A stretch of 19,068 nt of DNA from Catenibacterium sp. co_0103 (GTDB lineage Bacteria > Bacillota_I > Bacilli_A > Erysipelotrichales > Coprobacillaceae): assembly GCF_004168205.1 (NCBI RefSeq), contig NZ_RCYB01000041.1, positions 1 through 19,068 of the forward strand, in the 5' to 3' direction. Shown one piece after another: positions 15,505 to 19,068 of this stretch (position 1 is the first letter of the stretch; each line of letters starts with the position of its first letter). The translations under genes were made by a program, and so were the position numbers. Below the pieces are notes generated by a model. It ran no database searches, was not told the DNA's origin, and worked only from the letters and a program-made list of their open reading frames with translations.

Positions 15505-15533
15505 TTGTAATCAATATATTTTTATGATATTAT
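15505..15533 (+). promoter_or_regulatory. secG promoter
   Basis: -35 TTGTAA (15505-15510), 17-base spacer, -10 TATTAT (15528-15533), about 48 bases before the secG start. Confidence 0.7.
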
Positions 15534-15580
15534 TTATTCGCTAATGTAGAAAAAGTCTAAAAGAGAAGGAGGCAGGAAAA

Positions 15581-15802
15581 ATGTTAGAAGTACTTTTGAT
15601 CATTGTTTCTATAGCCCTAATTATTGTGTGTCTTTTACAAACGGGAAAAACTGATGGTATTGTTAATGCATTAACTGGCCAGAGCTCTAATCTTTTTGCA
15701 CAGCAAAAAGAAAGAGGTGTGGATTTAGTTCTTACACGTATTACTGTAGGACTAGGTATTGCATTCTTTGTTATCGCAATTCTTATTAAAATGGCAGGAT
15801 AA
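15581..15802 (+). CDS. secG: Preprotein translocase subunit SecG
   Basis: Small inner-membrane partner of SecY and SecE that assists protein export. At 73 residues it has the usual length: two hydrophobic helices (about residues 1-18 and 53-71) around a cytoplasmic loop with LLQTGKTDGIVNALTGQSSN, the conserved SecG loop beginning LLQ.G. AAGGAGG precedes the start. The gene is immediately upstream of rnr, which is the standard Firmicutes arrangement, but a hairpin separates them, so only part of transcription may continue into rnr. Confidence 0.92.
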   Translation: MLEVLLIIVSIALIIVCLLQTGKTDGIVNALTGQSSNLFAQQKERGVDLVLTRITVGLGIAFFVIAILIKMAG

Positions 15803-15809
15803 TAATAAA

Positions 15810-15838
15810 GGGGCACTTATGAGTGCCTCTTTTCTTTT
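15810..15838 (+). terminator. secG-rnr intercistronic terminator
   Basis: GGGGCACT (15810-15817) pairs with AGTGCCTC (15822-15829, one G-U) around a TATG loop, followed by TTTTCTTTTG. It ends just before the rnr ribosome binding site and probably tunes rnr expression. Confidence 0.75.
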
Positions 15839-15853
15839 GTTGGAGGTGAATAT

Positions 15854-17983
15854 ATGAAAGAAGATGTTTTAGAATTATTAAAGAATAAAGACTTAAAAGA
15901 TAGAAGAATAGATGCTCTAGCAAGTGCACTACATTATGATTCTACTGAAGAATATATCGCATTTGTAAAGCTTATGAATAAATTAGAAGAAGATGGTGAA
16001 GTGATTAGAGATAATCATAATAACTATCATTTAATAGATGATTTCCATTATTTAAAAGGTGTTTTGAGTTTAAATAAAAAGGGATTTGGTTTTGTAAAGG
16101 TTGATGAAGAAACTGAATACTATATTAATAGTAAGAACCTCAATGGTGCTTTTGATCAGGATGAGGTTATGATTGAAACAACTATCTATAGAGGAAAACC
16201 TGAAGGACGTGTTGTAAAGATCATTAAACGTGGTATGACTCGACTTGTTGGATTAGTCAGAAAAGGTAGAAGAGAACTCATCATCATGCCTGATGATCCT
16301 AAGTTTACTGATTGGATTTATGTAGATGAAGCCCATGCACATGGCGCTATGCCTGGACATAAGGTTGTTGTAGAGATTAAGAAGTACAAGCCTTATTTAA
16401 AGGGTGATATTGTTAAGATTATTGGTCATAAGAATGATCCTGGTGTTGATATCTTATCTGTTGTGAATAAGTATGATGTAGATATTGATTTCCCACAAGC
16501 AGTCTATGATGAGATTGAGTCTATTCCTCAGTCTATTGATCCAAGTGATATTCCTAATCGTTTAGATATTAGAGATTGGCAGATTGTGACTATTGATGGT
16601 GATGATGCCAAGGATTTAGATGATGCGATTTCTTTAAAGAAATTAGATAATGGGAATTATCAGTTAGGTGTTCATATTGCGGATGTTTCATTCTATGTGA
16701 ATGAAGGAACTGAATTAAATAAGGAAGCGATTAGAAGAGGAACTTCTATTTATCTTGTAGATAGAGTGATTCCTATGCTGCCTCATAAGTTATCTAATGG
16801 GATCTGTTCACTTAATGAAGGTGTGGACCGTTATGCAATTAGCTGTATTATGGAGATCAATGATAAGGGACAGGTTGTAGATCATAATATCTACCCTACT
16901 GTTATTAGAAGTTCTCATCGTATGACATACAATAATGTGAATGCAATTCTTGCAGGTCATAAAGGATTAAAGAAGAAATACAGTGATTCTGTTGAATTAT
17001 TCTTTAATATGAAAGAATTAGCTGCTATCTTAAGAAAAAAGAGAGATCGTCGTGGTGCGATTGACTTTGATGTAGATGAAGCAAAGGTTCTTGTAGATGA
17101 TAAAGGACGTGCTGTAGATGTTGTCTTAAGAAATCGTGGTGAGAGTGATCATATTATTGAAGAATTCATGTTATGTGCTAATGAATCAGTGGCTGAACAC
17201 TTTAAATGGATGGATGTACCTTTCATCTATCGTATACATGAGTATCCTAAGAAAGAGAAGTTACAACAATTTGTTTCCATTGCGAAGCCTTTGGGTTATA
17301 CTATTCATGGGTCTCTTGAAAAGATCAACCCTCATGAATTAGCACGTATGATTGAAGAATCTAAGGGAACACCTGAGCATGATATTATTTCTACATTATT
17401 ATTAAGATCAATGCAGAAAGCACGTTATGATGCTCAATGTCTTGGACACTTCGGTCTTGCGGATGAATTCTATACACACTTCACATCACCTATTAGACGT
17501 TATCCAGACTTATTGGTACATCGTTTGATTAGAACTTACTTATTTAAGAATGATTATTCTAGAATGAATGAGTTTGAAGAAATGATTCCAGTACTTGCTG
17601 AACAGTCTTCTAATCGTGAAAGAATTGCGATTGATATTGAACGTGAAGTAGAAGATATGAAGAAAGCTGAATTTATGTCTCATCATGTTGGTGAGGTATT
17701 TGATGGTTATATTTCTTCTATTACAAGTTTTGGATTCTTTGTATCACTTCCTAATACCATCGAAGGTCTTGTTCATATGACTTCCTTAACAGATGATTAT
17801 TATGTTTATGATGAAAAGAATCTTATTCTTATCGGTGAACATACAGGACGTATGTTCAAGATGAGTGATCCAGTAAAAGTCAGAGTAATTGAAGCAAATA
17901 AGCTAGAAAAGACAATTGACTTCGAGCTTGTAAAAGCTGGAAGTCATAGAAAGAAGAAAAGAAAATTCCGTACAAGAAGGTAA
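15854..17983 (+). CDS. rnr: Ribonuclease R
   Basis: 3'-5' exoribonuclease that degrades structured RNA and, with SmpB-tmRNA, non-stop mRNA. The 709 residues show the full layout: N-terminal winged helix (1-62), two cold-shock-like domains (66-125 with GFGFVKVDEE, and about 130-195), the RNB catalytic domain (about 235-570) with DGDDAKDLDDAIS (248-260), whose aspartates bind the catalytic metal, then HFTSPIRRYPDLLVHRLIR near 548-566, an S1 domain (about 625-705, VFDGYISSITSFGFFVSLPN), and a basic tail RKKKRKFRTRR. GGAGGTG precedes the start. smpB starts five bases after its stop. Confidence 0.97.
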   Translation: MKEDVLELLKNKDLKDRRIDALASALHYDSTEEYIAFVKLMNKLEEDGEVIRDNHNNYHLIDDFHYLKGVLSLNKKGFGFVKVDEETEYYINSKNLNGAFDQDEVMIETTIYRGKPEGRVVKIIKRGMTRLVGLVRKGRRELIIMPDDPKFTDWIYVDEAHAHGAMPGHKVVVEIKKYKPYLKGDIVKIIGHKNDPGVDILSVVNKYDVDIDFPQAVYDEIESIPQSIDPSDIPNRLDIRDWQIVTIDGDDAKDLDDAISLKKLDNGNYQLGVHIADVSFYVNEGTELNKEAIRRGTSIYLVDRVIPMLPHKLSNGICSLNEGVDRYAISCIMEINDKGQVVDHNIYPTVIRSSHRMTYNNVNAILAGHKGLKKKYSDSVELFFNMKELAAILRKKRDRRGAIDFDVDEAKVLVDDKGRAVDVVLRNRGESDHIIEEFMLCANESVAEHFKWMDVPFIYRIHEYPKKEKLQQFVSIAKPLGYTIHGSLEKINPHELARMIEESKGTPEHDIISTLLLRSMQKARYDAQCLGHFGLADEFYTHFTSPIRRYPDLLVHRLIRTYLFKNDYSRMNEFEEMIPVLAEQSSNRERIAIDIEREVEDMKKAEFMSHHVGEVFDGYISSITSFGFFVSLPNTIEGLVHMTSLTDDYYVYDEKNLILIGEHTGRMFKMSDPVKVRVIEANKLEKTIDFELVKAGSHRKKKRKFRTRR

Positions 17984-17988
17984 TATAT

Positions 17989-18435
17989 ATGAAAATCATC
18001 TCAAATAACAAAAAAGCATATCATGATTATTTTATCCTAGAAACTTTTGAAGCAGGTATTGAACTAAAAGGTACTGAAATCAAGTCTATTCGCAAAGGCA
18101 GTGCCAACCTTAGGGACTGTTTTGTAAGAATTAAAGACCATGAAGCTTTTATTGAGAATATGTATATTGCCCCTTATGAAAATGGAAATATCTTTAATCA
18201 TGAACCTAGACGTATTAGAAAACTATTGCTTCATAAGAAAGAAATTAGTAAACTAGAGAAGAAGGTTCGTGAGGATGGTTTAACAATCATTCCTACAAAG
18301 CTTTACTTCAATACCTCAAAAGCAAAGTTAGAAATTGCTCTTGCAAAAGGTAAGAAGCTTTATGACAAGCGTAATGATTTAAAAGAAAAAGATGCTAAGC
18401 GCGATATTGAGAAAGCTCTCAAACGCGCTTATTAA
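17989..18435 (+). CDS. smpB: SsrA-binding protein SmpB
   Basis: Binds tmRNA and places it in the A site of stalled ribosomes. The 148 residues carry the family pattern: YFILETFEAGIELKGTEIKS (15-34), ANLRDCFV, EAFIENMYIAPYENGNIFNH, KLYFNTSKAKLEIALAKGKK, and the C-terminal KRDIEKALKRAY tail that enters the decoding centre. Its ribosome binding site (AAGAAGG) lies in the last codons of rnr. The tmRNA gene starts one base after the smpB stop, an exceptionally tight join, so smpB mRNA and tmRNA precursor probably share a transcript. Confidence 0.97.
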   Translation: MKIISNNKKAYHDYFILETFEAGIELKGTEIKSIRKGSANLRDCFVRIKDHEAFIENMYIAPYENGNIFNHEPRRIRKLLLHKKEISKLEKKVREDGLTIIPTKLYFNTSKAKLEIALAKGKKLYDKRNDLKEKDAKRDIEKALKRAY

Positions 18436-18436
18436 T

Positions 18437-18789
18437 GGGGGCGTCTTGGATTCGACAGGGGTCAGTTTGAATCAGGCAGCAGTCGTTGGCAAACGTTACA
18501 TGCACAAACAAATATCTGGAAACAGAACAAATTACGCTTTCGCTTAATAGTCGACATAGACTTGCGAATGCAGACCTATCTGCGCTTACACCTTTAGAGT
18601 CTGTAACATAACCTGTAAGATAAGGGATATAGGATGTTCTGACTATATTCATGAAAATCAATCAGAAATCGGTATGCGAAAGATTGCTTATTGATCGTAA
18701 CATACTTAAATTGATTCAATAAGATAAACTGTAGACACCTGATATGGAACGGCTTTTGGACGGGGGTTCGATTCCCCCCGCCTCCACCA
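18437..18789 (+). ncRNA. ssrA: tmRNA (ssrA), encoding tag (A)GNRTNYAFA
   Basis: One-piece tmRNA of 353 nt. The 5' acceptor arm GGGGGCG (18437-18443) pairs with CGCCTCC (18779-18785, one G-U) and the 3' end is encoded CCA; the T-arm GGGGGTTCGATTCCCCC is intact and the 5' end carries GGATTCGACAGGGGTCAG. By alignment with Bacillus subtilis tmRNA (AAATATAACT then GGC), the resume codon is GGA at 18518-18520; reading gives GNRTNYAFA followed by TAA TAG at 18545-18550. With the charged alanine the degradation tag would be AGNRTNYAFA. The NYAFA end resembles Mollicutes tags rather than the ALAA of Bacilli. Confidence 0.96.
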
Positions 18790-18796
18790 AATTTAA

Positions 18797-18946
18797 GAGT
18801 TAAAATGGATGTCATCAAAAAAACTGATGAAATCAACATTTTTTAAGATATTTTAAAGAATCAAAAAATAGCGATTTATGTGGGTGTCACTACCTAGAAA
18901 TCGCTATTTTTTACTTTAAAGATGAGGTAAAATGGATGTAATGAAA
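18797..18946. repeat. 23-base imperfect direct repeat downstream of ssrA
   Basis: GAGTTAAAATGGATGTCATC (18797-18816) and GAGGTAAAATGGATGTAATG (18924-18943) continue to AAA in both; 20 of 23 positions match and a 12-base core TAAAATGGATGT is identical. They sit 127 bases apart on either side of the hairpin at 18863-18912. Confidence 0.65.
18863..18912. terminator. Strong bidirectional-looking hairpin after ssrA
   Basis: A perfect 15-bp inverted repeat, AAAAAATAGCGATTT (18863-18877) and AAATCGCTATTTTTT (18898-18912), with a 20-base loop. Runs of A and T flank both ends, so it could terminate transcription from either side. It lies about 75 bases after the tmRNA. Confidence 0.7.
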
Positions 18947-19068
18947 GTAAAGATTGCAGATTATTTATGTTTGATGGAAATTATTAGATAATTTGAATAC
19001 CCATAATCTACAGGTAACGATTTAAGAGAAGTGTGGAGCAGAAATATTCAGGATATAGACTATTTGTC
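18947..19068. other. Right-hand edge, no gene resolved
   Basis: About 120 bases without a supported gene. A short frame ending at the edge reads TGNDLREVWSRNIQDIDYL, which could be the start of a coding region, but no start codon or RBS supports it. Confidence 0.3.

Noticed and set aside
18594..18839. Minus-strand frame across the tmRNA
   Set aside because: Lies within a recognised tmRNA and its flank; no RBS.

Overview
The window is AT-rich Firmicutes DNA. The class Erysipelotrichia (Catenibacterium/Coprobacillus-like gut bacteria) is an inference from base composition, TATAAT/TTGNNN promoters with AGGAGG ribosome binding sites, the secG-rnr-smpB-ssrA order, and a tmRNA tag ending in a Mollicutes-like NYAFA.

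Region 1 (1 to about 6.9 kb) is an accessory element. In order it holds a large serine recombinase cut by the left window edge, small overlapping and partly broken ORFs, a non-coding patch with CCATATAGGGAA repeats, a MobT (Tn916 Orf20-like) relaxase, a Tn916/ICEBs1-type oriT hairpin beside it, a winged-helix regulator with a one-base frameshift at its start, and a GntR-ABC transporter cassette with four small accessory ORFs. No conjugation (mating-pore) genes are visible, so it looks like an integrative mobilizable element, or the end of a larger one, carrying an ABC transporter as cargo. A truncated XRE regulator and a palindrome-rich spacer (6.6-7.07 kb) separate it from chromosomal genes; the exact right end is not visible.

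Region 2 (7.07-10.5 kb, minus strand) is a probable peptide or pyroglutamate utilisation cluster: an M29-like metallopeptidase, then DUF969, DUF979 and pyroglutamyl peptidase I (pcp), with promoters before the M29 gene and before DUF969.

Region 3 (10.5-13.7 kb) concerns phospho-sugar hydrolysis: a GH1 6-phospho-beta-glucosidase and a MupG-like DUF871 protein, each with its own terminator. A decayed MurR/RpiR-type regulator lies at one side and a palindromic operator overlaps the mupG promoter. No PTS permease is in the window.

Region 4 (13.7-19.07 kb, plus strand) is core chromosome: a TagO/WecA-type undecaprenyl-phosphate sugar-phosphate transferase with an unusual C-terminal extracytoplasmic domain, then secG, rnr, smpB and ssrA (tmRNA). 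SmpB and tmRNA rescue stalled ribosomes and RNase R degrades the faulty mRNA, so this order is functionally coherent. A strong hairpin and a short imperfect direct repeat follow ssrA.
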